From: JBBIRW01 sp037441565
Lineage (GTDB): Bacteria > Desulfobacterota > JBBIRW01
Reading direction: 5' to 3'
Length of the DNA: 64,000 nt
Assembly: GCA_037441565.1 (NCBI GenBank)
Contig: JBBIRW010000004.1
Span: 164,789-228,788 of the forward strand
Shown: piece by piece, positions 8,334-16,571 of the stretch
Position numbering within the stretch: the stretch's first letter is position 1
How the letters are laid out: each line of letters begins with the position of its first letter
Position numbers and translations under genes: made by a program
Notes under the pieces: model-generated
The model's input: the letters and a program-made list of their open reading frames with translations, nothing else
Told to the model about the DNA's origin: nothing
Database searches by the model: none

Positions 8334-8996
8334 ATGAGTATTTTTTTAGGTCCTATTCACTACTGGATGTACGAAAAGATTGTCAATGCCTGGAGAAGGC
8401 AGGGCGAGATTCTAAAAACTTTTCGAGATGAATATGGTGATGAAGTTTTTCGAGTGGTAGGAAGAAATCCATATGAATATGAAAAATTAAATGATGGTCT
8501 TCCCCTCGAAAAGATTATAGGGAATAATCCCATACATGGATGGTTACAGGGGCAGATTGATCTTGTAGAAAGGGAGGAGGCGAGGCTTATTTCCGTCCTG
8601 ATTGGGAAATACGGAAAAGCAGCGATCGGTATAGCAAAACAGGGTGCATTCAGATTTGGTGTCAGTTGTGGGGATAAAGCACTGAAGGAGAATCGAGATG
8701 CAAAAGGAGATCTATCTTCTGCTTATGAGCTGTTCCTTAATTACGATCTCGATGGAATGCCCTGTGACCACGTAACTGAGGTAGAAGACAAAGGCGAGGC
8801 CCTCGCAGTGAAGCATTATGAGTGTTTGCATTATCGGAATTGGAGCGAAATAGATGTTCCCTTTGAAGGTATGTGCGAAATTATCAGAAGCTGGATCAGC
8901 GGATTCTTTCACGCACTGGATGTTGAACATATCCCCGGCTCTGCAATAGCAAAGGGTAGCAGGGTATGTGAGGATATATTTAAATTAAGGAAATAA
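8334..8996 (+). CDS. unrecognised 220-residue protein in the nitrogen-oxide regulon
   Basis: I do not recognise this protein with confidence. It is soluble by appearance, with no signal peptide or membrane segment. It has five cysteines (112, 144, 164, 181, 212) and several histidines close to them (146, 161, 166, 193, 199), so a metal or redox site in the C-terminal half is plausible. The C-terminal pattern Cys - FFHALDVEHIPGSA - RVCEDIF loosely recalls the L-2-amino-thiazoline-4-carboxylate hydrolase family, a weak impression only. The ATG at 8334 has GGAGG 5 bases upstream and is preferred over the GTG at 8322. A NifU-like gene follows 11 bases downstream, and the promoter shares an operator with nor and nitrite reductase. 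Confidence 0.75.
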   Translation: MSIFLGPIHYWMYEKIVNAWRRQGEILKTFRDEYGDEVFRVVGRNPYEYEKLNDGLPLEKIIGNNPIHGWLQGQIDLVEREEARLISVLIGKYGKAAIGIAKQGAFRFGVSCGDKALKENRDAKGDLSSAYELFLNYDLDGMPCDHVTEVEDKGEALAVKHYECLHYRNWSEIDVPFEGMCEIIRSWISGFFHALDVEHIPGSAIAKGSRVCEDIFKLRK

Positions 8997-9007
8997 AAGG
9001 AGGAATT

Positions 9008-9235
9008 ATGGAGGATCTAAGGGAAAGGGTTGAAAAAGCACTTAATGAAATAAGACCTATGCTTATCGCTGATGGCGGGAACGTGCATCTCGTAGATATA
9101 AAGGATGGGATTGTTCAAGTCCACCTGGTAGGTGCATGTGCGGGATGTCCTGCAGCCCAGATGACACTTTATGAGGGAATTTCCCAGATAATAAGGGAGA
9201 GGGTTCCTGAAATAAAAGGTGTTGTGGCTGTTTAA
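9008..9235 (+). CDS. NifU-like Fe-S cluster scaffold protein (Nfu domain)
   Basis: A 75-residue protein made of the NifU C-terminal domain alone. It has the ADGGNVHLVDI segment and the cluster-binding CAGC at residues 44-47, followed by PAAQMTL. Stand-alone Nfu proteins bind a 4Fe-4S cluster between two subunits and pass it to target proteins. The gene follows the unknown protein by 11 bases with a GGAGG site, so the two are probably co-expressed. No IscS, IscU or SUF genes are nearby. Confidence 0.92.
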   Translation: MEDLRERVEKALNEIRPMLIADGGNVHLVDIKDGIVQVHLVGACAGCPAAQMTLYEGISQIIRERVPEIKGVVAV

Positions 9236-9292
9236 ATAATAAATCATATTTCCCTTCACTGCATCCGGAGACCATCATCCGCATCCCTGGAT

Positions 9293-9319
9293 AAAAAGGA
9301 TTAGTGCTGTCCACTAATC
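9293..9319 (-). terminator. rho-independent terminator of the nor operon
   Basis: An 8-bp perfect stem (GATTAGTG / CACTAATC, 9299-9306 with 9312-9319) with a 5-base loop is followed, reading the minus strand, by one C and five T (9297-9293). The stem overlaps the stop codon of the YwiC-like gene. Confidence 0.6.
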
Positions 9320-10177
9320 ATACCTGTTTTGATAAATCAGGGATAGGGAAGCTATAATAAGAAAGAGTATGGAGTGAAAAACCTCCCTGTACCCCAGATT
9401 GCGGATAGGGATTGGTTGTTTGCTTATAGTGGATAGAATAACCTTTATAAGTGGTGGAATGAAGGCAATGGTAAAGAGACGTGGAATTTCAGCAATGAGG
9501 GATAGAAAAAAAGAAAGAATAACACAGATGATATGATAGGTTAAACAGGAAATTTTGAGCTTCTTCAATTCCAATGTATCTTTCCCTTTTACCTTTAAAA
9601 ACTCGATCATCATCTTTACATAAAAAACAGGTCCTGTAAAATAAAGCGCACAGAGAATAAAGAGATAAATTGACTGAATTTTAATGCTCGATTTACATAC
9701 ATAATAAGATCCAATAGCTGAAAGACAGAGCGTAAGGATACCGATAATCTCTGCGCCCCATGATCTTTCTAATGAAGATGGAACTATATAAAAGAGATAG
9801 TAGATTGTCGAGATGATAACGAGTATTCCGAGGGGTATCAGGAGATAGAGTTTCCAGTACAGGAGCAATGGTATGAAGAATAAAAAACCAGAAATAAGGT
9901 AGATTACTGAAATAGTAAGGAGAACACCCTTCTCCTCTCCTCCATGTTTCCATTTTTTTATGTAAACACTCAGGGGATGTCTTGCAAGATAAAAGAAAAA
10001 CGTTGATATAAAAAAGAGCAGGAGTTGAATGTTAAATCTCCCTGCAGCGACAGCCCCGATGGTGGCTGGAATGAACAACACACTCCAGCCACCATGCTCC
10101 CTCGGTATGAGGTAACCCTGAAGATTATGTTGCTTTGAAGAGACCCTTACATCGGTTTTCTCTATACACTTTTCCAT
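9314..10177 (-). CDS. YwiC-like integral membrane protein
   Basis: A 287-residue membrane protein with about eight to nine hydrophobic segments. The N-terminal LIPREHGGWSVLFIPATIGAVAAG is the YwiC-like signature: an Arg-Glu-His-Gly-Gly-Trp motif before the first membrane span. The biochemical role of the family is unknown; in Bacillus subtilis ywiC lies near the nitrate respiration genes narK and fnr. Here it starts 3 bases after the norB stop and is followed by a terminator, so it is the last gene of the norCB operon. This repeats the link with nitrogen-oxide respiration. Confidence 0.8.
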   Translation of the reverse strand: MEKCIEKTDVRVSSKQHNLQGYLIPREHGGWSVLFIPATIGAVAAGRFNIQLLLFFISTFFFYLARHPLSVYIKKWKHGGEEKGVLLTISVIYLISGFLFFIPLLLYWKLYLLIPLGILVIISTIYYLFYIVPSSLERSWGAEIIGILTLCLSAIGSYYVCKSSIKIQSIYLFILCALYFTGPVFYVKMMIEFLKVKGKDTLELKKLKISCLTYHIICVILSFFLSLIAEIPRLFTIAFIPPLIKVILSTISKQPIPIRNLGYREVFHSILFLIIASLSLIYQNRYD

Positions 10178-10180
10178 GCA

Positions 10181-11536
10181 TTATACTGTTGCTTTCGCTT
10201 CCTTTGGCAAGATAACATCGCTAAAGAATATTATCACTCCAAGTGCAGTTAATATTCCAAAGAGGAATCTTAAGAGATATAAGAACCACATATAGTCCTG
10301 AACAGTAAGGAATGGAAGTCCACCTATCCTTTCCATGAATACCTGGAGCGCGCTCGCTACTGTAAGGGAAAGGACCATTCCAGCTACACCAATCGTGATC
10401 ACCCAGAATGACCATAGACCCCTTCTTCCATCAAATTCATCCTTTCCAAAATGTATCCGTGGAAGGGCATAGTATATTCCAGCAATGATCAGCATTGCGT
10501 ATGCACCGAAGAAGGCAATATGGCCATGAGCGGGTGTAATCTGCGTTCCATGGGTCCATTTGTTAACCTGGGGAAGTGTGTGGATAAATCCCCATACACC
10601 GGCACCCAGGAAGTGCATGATCACTCCACCGATAAGCCAGTATCTGGCAGGCTTATTTGGGTGTTCAATCCTCTTTTCCCTGTATGCGATTCTCATTGCA
10701 TCAAACACCATAAGAAGGAGTGGGAGTGGTTCGAGAGCACTGAAGAATCCACCTATAAAAAGCCAGTAAGATGGAGTCCCTATCCAGTAGTAGTGATGCC
10801 CTGTTCCCAGTATGCCTGTAAAGAGCACAAGACCCGCTTCTATGTAGAGGTATTTATATGCCTTCTCCTTTGGATATCCAAATATTCTTACAACCAGCAT
10901 TGCATAGAGTGCAGCAGCTATCAATTCCCACGTTCCCTCAACCCAGAGGTGGATTACCCACCACCAGAAGAAGAAGTCATTTACCATGTTTTTAAAGAAC
11001 TTCATTCCAAAGAGGTAAAAGAAGGCAAGTCCGACAAGCCCTCCGATGAGGATGCCATTTATAGGATTCCAGCCGATTCGCTTATGGATTGTCATCAGGG
11101 CATTGTAAAGAAATATGAGCATAACAATAACAACAGCAAAATCTGCCCATCTTGGTGCCTCTATATATTCTCTCCCTTCAGAAAAGAATGGCGAGAAGTT
11201 CTTTGTAAGACCCATATAGAGATAGCCGAGAACGACAAGGAGTATGCCAGCTGCAAATAGCCAGAAGTTTAACTTCGCTGCACCTTCAGAATAGAGCTCA
11301 CCCCCTGCATCTTCGGAAAGGAGGTAGTAGGTTAATCCAAGGAAACCGAAAATCAGCCATACAACAAGTGCATTTATATGAAGCATCCTTGTTATATTAA
11401 AAGGGAGAAGATCAAAGAAAAAGGTGGGCCACACAAACTGGGCTGCCGAAATAAGGCCGAAGACTGCTGTCTGCAGGAGAAATATAAGTGCTGCAAATAT
11501 GAAATAATAATTTGCTGTTTTTGTTCCAGACTGCAT
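10181..11536 (-). CDS. norB: nitric oxide reductase subunit B (cNOR type)
   Basis: A 451-residue, about 12-span haem-copper-oxidase relative that reduces 2 NO to N2O at a haem b3/FeB centre. All expected ligands are present: His53 and His339 for haem b, His337 for haem b3, and His196, His247 and His248 for FeB. The NOR-specific glutamates are in HLWVEGTWE (Glu200, Glu204), with another at Glu269. There is no N-terminal quinol-oxidising extension, so this is the cytochrome-c type that works with NorC. The start at 11536 has GGAGG 7 bases upstream; the frame is open nine codons further. No norQ or norD is in the window. Confidence 0.95.
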   Translation of the reverse strand: MQSGTKTANYYFIFAALIFLLQTAVFGLISAAQFVWPTFFFDLLPFNITRMLHINALVVWLIFGFLGLTYYLLSEDAGGELYSEGAAKLNFWLFAAGILLVVLGYLYMGLTKNFSPFFSEGREYIEAPRWADFAVVIVMLIFLYNALMTIHKRIGWNPINGILIGGLVGLAFFYLFGMKFFKNMVNDFFFWWWVIHLWVEGTWELIAAALYAMLVVRIFGYPKEKAYKYLYIEAGLVLFTGILGTGHHYYWIGTPSYWLFIGGFFSALEPLPLLLMVFDAMRIAYREKRIEHPNKPARYWLIGGVIMHFLGAGVWGFIHTLPQVNKWTHGTQITPAHGHIAFFGAYAMLIIAGIYYALPRIHFGKDEFDGRRGLWSFWVITIGVAGMVLSLTVASALQVFMERIGGLPFLTVQDYMWFLYLLRFLFGILTALGVIIFFSDVILPKEAKATV

Positions 11537-11549
11537 ATTATAACCTCCT

Positions 11550-12395
11550 TCAAAGTGTTTCAAGGTAATGAATTAAATGTTCGATCTCCTCATGTGTAAG
11601 ATTCTGTGGGGGCATGGGGGGAAATCCTTCATTGAGGGGTTTCCTTTTTCCTTCGGCATAGATAATATCTGGATTTTTTAGCCATTTTTCCATAAAGTCC
11701 CTGCTGTATTTTTTGGAAACACCCTTAAGATCAGGTCCCACAAGTCTCCCCTTTCCCACGGTATGACATGCAACGCACCCCTTTGCCTTAAAGATCCGCT
11801 CTCCTTCCTTTTGCTCCGCTGCTGCCTTTTTCTCTACCTTTTCCTTTACAGCTACTTCAGCAATCAGAGGTTTTGATGGGGGAGGAGGCCAGTTGTTCGT
11901 ATCTATCTGATCTATCCATCGGAAGAATTCAATTAGGTCATTTATCTCCTGATCCGATAGATGAAAATTTGGCATCCCCCTTCTATATCCGATGGAAGGC
12001 GGAGGATTCTTCAGGAATGTAAAGAGCGATGCCCTTGCAATACCTTCATCTCCCTCTGCTCTCTTAAGGAATCTATCCCATGTCTTTGTGAGGTCAGGTC
12101 CATAGTAAGCACCATTTCCCAACAGGGTGTGGCAGTCAATGCATACATACTTGTGCCAGACCTTTTTCCCATTGACAACCTGAGGTGTAAGCTTTTCCTC
12201 TCCACTTCGTGCAGGCACAAGCATCAGTGAATGTATGCTGAGGATGAGGAAGAGTGCGGAGAAAAGTATGACTCCACCAATAAAAGCATTCTTCAGTGTT
12301 TGCATCCTCACCCTGTCAACATCAATTGCCCAGTAGATAAATATGACTAAAAAAAGAATGCCAGCTATTGCAGATAGCCATGATAAAAACTCCAT
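11550..12395 (-). CDS. norC: nitric oxide reductase subunit C with an extra cytochrome c domain
   Basis: A 281-residue protein, roughly twice the usual NorC (about 150). It has two N-terminal hydrophobic segments (about 4-22 and 37-58) and a NorC domain with CIDCH at 85-89, the family motif HTLLGNGAYYGPDL, and Met141 as likely axial ligand. A charged Lys/Glu/Ala linker (about 180-198) leads to a second mono-haem c domain with CVACH at 207-211 and likely ligand Met261. The second domain may receive electrons from a soluble donor or bypass a separate cytochrome. The ATG has AGGAGG 5 bases upstream. norB follows 13 bases after the stop. Confidence 0.93.
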   Translation of the reverse strand: MEFLSWLSAIAGILFLVIFIYWAIDVDRVRMQTLKNAFIGGVILFSALFLILSIHSLMLVPARSGEEKLTPQVVNGKKVWHKYVCIDCHTLLGNGAYYGPDLTKTWDRFLKRAEGDEGIARASLFTFLKNPPPSIGYRRGMPNFHLSDQEINDLIEFFRWIDQIDTNNWPPPPSKPLIAEVAVKEKVEKKAAAEQKEGERIFKAKGCVACHTVGKGRLVGPDLKGVSKKYSRDFMEKWLKNPDIIYAEGKRKPLNEGFPPMPPQNLTHEEIEHLIHYLETL

Positions 12396-12448
12396 ATTGA
12401 CCTCCTTTCCTCTTTTAAATCATAATTATTCAGAATGACAGAAATTAA

Positions 12449-12464
12449 TATGATTTTAGTCATA
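12449..12464. promoter_or_regulatory. Crp/Fnr-type operator, copy 2, between norC and nitrite reductase
   Basis: The perfect 5-6-5 inverted repeat TATGA-TTTTAG-TCATA is in the 151-base divergent spacer 12396-12546. Its half-sites are identical to the copy at 8268-8283. On the minus strand a TATGAT -10-like box (12424-12419) lies 32.5 bases from the centre, similar to the spacing at the other site, so activation of norCB fits. On the plus strand I see no clear -10 box at the matching distance. Confidence 0.5.
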
Positions 12465-12546
12465 GAAGCTTTCATTCAACATTAAGTAATCTTGGCTTTT
12501 AATTATTTTGGAAACTAATATTGTGAATGCGAGAAGGAGGTTTTTT

Positions 12547-14203
12547 ATGAAAAGGACATCCTTATTCATTTCAATTAGTATTGCTGCTTTATTTATTTTT
12601 TTTTCTCAATATAGCCAGCGCAATTAAAGAAACAAAGGAGAAACCCGCTGATGTTAATCTCTGTTATGGATGTCATGAAACAATAAGATCCCTTCATTCT
12701 GCAGGAAAACATGCAAAGGTAAACTGTTTAAATTGTCATCAAGGTCTTGCAAGACATGTGCAATCGCCTGCTCCCGATACAAGACCTGTTACTGATGCTT
12801 CCTGGGAAGCATGCGGTAAGTGCCATAAGGAACAGTATGAAAGCTTTTTGAAGACATCTTACCACAGACCTGCAAGGGATGAGAAATCACAGCTTACAGG
12901 AAGATCCCCGAACCCCTTCTGGGATAAGTTGATGATGGGTCATGGATTTACAAGGGAACATGCACTGACAAGAAGCCATCCATGGATGCTCATAGATCAC
13001 CTTGTTGTTGACAGGGCTTATGGCGGGAGATTTCAGCCAAAGGATGGATGGCAGTATGTGAATGCAAGACCCGGTGTGAAGGCATGGGACCTTCTGACTG
13101 ACAGATATCCTGAGACAAAGGAGCACAGGTCATTCATCCCCCAGAGTGCACCTGCTGCAAATCCTGTGTGTCTCAATTGCAAAACACAGGACCATATTCT
13201 TAAATGGGCATACATGGGTGATCCTGTTCCCGGTGCAACATGGTCAAGGACATCAAATGTTGTTGAATTCGTTAAAGACCTGCAGCACGGTCTTAACTGT
13301 TATCACTGTCATGATCCTCATGCAGCAAAACCAAGAATTGTAAGGGATGCCCTTATAGATGCACTGACAAGACCTGAAGCAGACACCCTGTGGCATAAGG
13401 ATCCCGGTCGCACAAAGATAGATGTCATAGATATGGGTGTCAGGGGCTTCACCAGGAAGATTGCAATCCTCGAAAAATATGATTCACGTCTTATATGCGG
13501 ACAGTGTCATGTGGAATACAACTGCAATCCAGGATATGACCTTAACAATCCTGATACATCAAAATACACTGTAACATTTACAGACAGGAGAACAAACCAC
13601 TTCCCATACAAGGATGTTTTCCAGATCTATGATCACTACAAGAAACTTGCATTCCTTGATTTCAAGCACACACTGACAGGAGGTCTGCTCTGGAAGGCAC
13701 AGCATCCTGAGGCAGAGACATTTTATAATTCCAAACATGCAAAGGCCGGTGCAACCTGTTACGATTGTCATACACCAAAGATAAAGGACAGGAAGACAGG
13801 AAAGACCTACACATCACATTTTGCTGTAACACCGAGGTTTCAGCTGATGGAAACATGCCTCAGGTGCCACACGAGCTGGACGGAGGAACAGGCCCGTTAT
13901 GCAATAGATTCGATAAAGGCATACATAAGGGGGAAGATGAGAAAGGCAGAATTCTGGCTTTCATCCCTTATCGACACAATAGTTAAAGCGAAGAAGATGG
14001 GTGTTGATCAGGAGATTATAAAAAAGGCCCAGGATCAGCACTTAAAGGCCCACATCCTCTGGGAGTGGTGGACTGCTGAGAATTCCGATGGGTTCCATAA
14101 CCCCGAGATGGCAAGGGAGTCCCTTACGAGATCGGTTGATGAATCCCAGAAAGGGATGGCGATACTGAAAGAGGCGATAGCCTCAAAAAAGGCGGCTAAA
14201 TAG
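12547..14203 (+). CDS. octahaem c nitrite reductase (ONR type), frameshifted in the signal peptide
   Basis: About 551 residues once repaired. It carries eight haem c sites in order: CYGCH, CLNCH, CGKCH, CLNCK, CYHCH, CGQCH, CYDCH and CLRCH. The single CXXCK is the fourth site, exactly as in the octahaem nitrite reductases of Thioalkalivibrio, which reduce nitrite to ammonia. CGQCHVEYNC supplies the catalytic Tyr and, two residues on, the Cys that is covalently linked to that Tyr in the Thioalkalivibrio enzyme. AQHPE supplies the catalytic His. The ATG at 12547 has AGGAGG 7 bases upstream and begins a clear signal peptide, but it is in another frame. Removing one T from the run of nine at 12596-12604 joins the frames and gives a signal ending IASA. 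As written, the ATG frame stops soon after. Confidence 0.88.
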
Positions 14204-14224
14204 GATTAATCAGAAGGGAACCGA

Positions 14225-15379
14225 TCAGATGGAGAGGATCTCGCGTGCAATAACATTCCGCTGTATCTGATTTGTGCCCTCATATATCTGAAGGACCTTT
14301 GCATCCCTCATCTTCTTCTCAAGGGGGTAGTCCCTCATGTATCCATAACCACCGAGTATCTGAACACAGTTTGTTGTGATCTTCATAGCCACATCCGATG
14401 AAAATAGCTTAACCATAGAAGAAAAGAGTGTAGATTTTACCCCTGCTTCAACGAGCTTTACTGTATGGTAAAGCATAAGCTTCGATGCAAAGAGCTCTGT
14501 TGCCATATCAGCTAACATCCACTGAATTCCCTGGAATTCTGAAATGGGTCTGTTGAACTGGATCCTATTTTTTGCATACTCGATAGCATAATCCAGCGCT
14601 GATGATGCGATTCCCACAGAGAGGGCACCGATGTCGCATCGTGATATATCAAGTGTCCTCATGGCGATCTTGAATCCCTCTCCCTCATTGCCAAGGAGAT
14701 TTTCCCTTGGAACAGCGCAGTCCTCAAGCTTTATCTCCGCAGTTGGTGAAGATCTTATACCCATCTTCTTCTCAATCCTTGTTACCGTGAAACCCGGACT
14801 TCCACTTTCTACTATAAAGGCTGATATACCCTTATGACCTGCTGATGGATCCGTTTTTGCGAATAAAACAACTGCTCCTGCAATATTGCCATTTGTACAG
14901 AATATCTTTGTTCCATTGAGGATATACAGATCACCCTTCCTCTTTGCCGTTGTCTGGATTGATGAGGGATCTGAACCAGCAGCAGGTTCTGTGAGAGCAA
15001 ATGCACCTATCAATTCACCACTTGAGAGTCTGGGAAGGTATCTTTTCTTCTGCTCCTCATTTCCTGCAAGCATTATAGGGATGGATCCGAGATAGTGTGC
15101 AGCAAAGCTTGTGGCAACAGATGCACATACCTTTGAAAGCTCCTCAATAGCAACGATCTTTGACATATAGGGCTGACTTGATCCTCCATACTCCTCAGGG
15201 AACGTGATGCCCATAAGACCCTGCTCTCCAAGGAGTGCAAATATATCTGGTGGAAACTGTTCCTTTTCGTCAAATTCAAAAACCCTTGGCTCAATAACCT
15301 CCCTTGCTATCCTCCTCATGAGGTCCCTTATCATCTTCTGCTCTTCATTCAGGTAAATATCCATCGAGAGCCATTCCAT
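14225..15379 (-). CDS. acyl-CoA dehydrogenase
   Basis: A 384-residue FAD-dependent acyl-CoA dehydrogenase, which makes a trans-2-enoyl-CoA. It has ALTEPAAGSDPSS and the FAD-binding segment KIFCTNGNIAG. Near the C terminus IYEGTNQIQRN holds the catalytic Glu in the position used by short- and medium-chain enzymes. The start is the ATG at 15379, with AGGAGG 11 bases upstream; an ATG five codons later would also fit. It is the last gene of a five-gene operon with a thiolase and an ABC transporter. The electron-acceptor flavoprotein genes etfAB are not in the window. Confidence 0.92.
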   Translation of the reverse strand: MEWLSMDIYLNEEQKMIRDLMRRIAREVIEPRVFEFDEKEQFPPDIFALLGEQGLMGITFPEEYGGSSQPYMSKIVAIEELSKVCASVATSFAAHYLGSIPIMLAGNEEQKKRYLPRLSSGELIGAFALTEPAAGSDPSSIQTTAKRKGDLYILNGTKIFCTNGNIAGAVVLFAKTDPSAGHKGISAFIVESGSPGFTVTRIEKKMGIRSSPTAEIKLEDCAVPRENLLGNEGEGFKIAMRTLDISRCDIGALSVGIASSALDYAIEYAKNRIQFNRPISEFQGIQWMLADMATELFASKLMLYHTVKLVEAGVKSTLFSSMVKLFSSDVAMKITTNCVQILGGYGYMRDYPLEKKMRDAKVLQIYEGTNQIQRNVIAREILSI

Positions 15380-15410
15380 ACCTTTGCTGACCTCCTGTTA
15401 AATTAAAAAC

Positions 15411-16553
15411 TTACAGTCTCTCAATTATCGTTGCTGTTGCCATACCATGACCGATGCACATCGTCTGGAGTCCGAGGGCACCATTAAGCCTTTCAAGTTC
15501 ATTAATAAGCGTTGCCATAATTCTCGCACCACTTGCACCGACTGGATGGCCGATGGCAATGGCACCACCCTGTGGGTTTACCTTACCGGGATCAGGCTCA
15601 AGCTCCTTCATCCAGGCAATTACAACACTTGCAAATGCCTCATTTATCTCTATCACATCGATCCTTGAAAGTGATATTCCAGTTTTTTTTATGATCTTCT
15701 TCGTTGCAGGTATGGGACCTGTGAGCATGAGGATGGGATCACTTCCTTGAACAACCCTTGCGACTATACGCGCCTTCGGTTTAAGTCCAAGTTCCTTTGC
15801 CTTTCTTTCTGATGCAAGAAGCACTGCAGCAGCCCCATCACTTATCTGGCTTGAGTTTCCCGCAGTTACAAGGCCATCGGGCTTAAATACAGGCTTCAGT
15901 GAAGCAAGTTTTTCAAGTGAGGTGTCGTATCTTATCCCTTCATCCTTTTCAACAGTTACAGGACTCTGCCCATTATTTTTTACCTGAATAGGGATTATCT
16001 CCTTTTTGAAAAAACCCATATCCGTTGCATATGCTGCCTTTCTGTGGCTTTCAAGTGAGAAAATATCCATCTCCTCCCTCGAGATTCCCCACTTTTCTGC
16101 TATCATCTCAGCAGATATACCCTGATTCACGAGCTGATATCTTTCGAGTATCCCCGGATGAAACGGTGCATAATCAGAACCAAGGGGGACCCTGCTCATG
16201 CTCTCAACCCCTGCAGCAATAACAAGATCCATATCTCCACTTTCAATTGCCTGGGATGCAAAGTGTATTGCTTGCTGGCTTGATCCGCACATCCTGTTTA
16301 TTGTTACAGACGGAACCTCCACGGAAAATCCGGCAAGAAGGCATGCAAGCCTTCCGATATTTGCCCCCTGTTCTCCTGTTTGAGTTACACAACCCATAAT
16401 TACATCATCAACCATATCCGCTTCTATATTGCACCTTTCTATGAGTGCTTTTAATACATGTGATGCAAGTTCAACAGGCTGGATTGAGCTGAGTAGTCCA
16501 TTCCTTCTCCCTATGGGCGTTCTTATTGCATCAATTATAAGTGCCTTTTCCAT
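15411..16553 (-). CDS. thiolase (acetyl-CoA C-acetyltransferase family)
   Basis: A 380-residue thiolase. The nucleophilic Cys89 is in NRMCGSS, NEAFA follows later, the active-site His is in GGAIAIGHPVGASGARI, and the second Cys is in MCIGHGMA. It can cleave 3-ketoacyl-CoA in beta-oxidation or condense two acetyl-CoA; the neighbouring acyl-CoA dehydrogenase favours degradation. The start at 16553 has GGAGG 5 bases upstream. No enoyl-CoA hydratase or hydroxyacyl-CoA dehydrogenase is adjacent. Confidence 0.93.
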   Translation of the reverse strand: MEKALIIDAIRTPIGRRNGLLSSIQPVELASHVLKALIERCNIEADMVDDVIMGCVTQTGEQGANIGRLACLLAGFSVEVPSVTINRMCGSSQQAIHFASQAIESGDMDLVIAAGVESMSRVPLGSDYAPFHPGILERYQLVNQGISAEMIAEKWGISREEMDIFSLESHRKAAYATDMGFFKKEIIPIQVKNNGQSPVTVEKDEGIRYDTSLEKLASLKPVFKPDGLVTAGNSSQISDGAAAVLLASERKAKELGLKPKARIVARVVQGSDPILMLTGPIPATKKIIKKTGISLSRIDVIEINEAFASVVIAWMKELEPDPGKVNPQGGAIAIGHPVGASGARIMATLINELERLNGALGLQTMCIGHGMATATIIERL

Positions 16554-16571
16554 CTTTACCTCCATGAGGTT

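Noticed and set aside
10451..11260. 269-residue open frame on the plus strand opposite norB
   Set aside because: It lies wholly on the complement of norB, whose haem and iron ligands are all present. The plus-strand protein has no recognisable domain.
12581..14203. Nitrite reductase starting at TTG 12581 as written
   Set aside because: No ribosome site and no charged start of a signal peptide; the ATG at 12547 with AGGAGG is far better and needs one base change.
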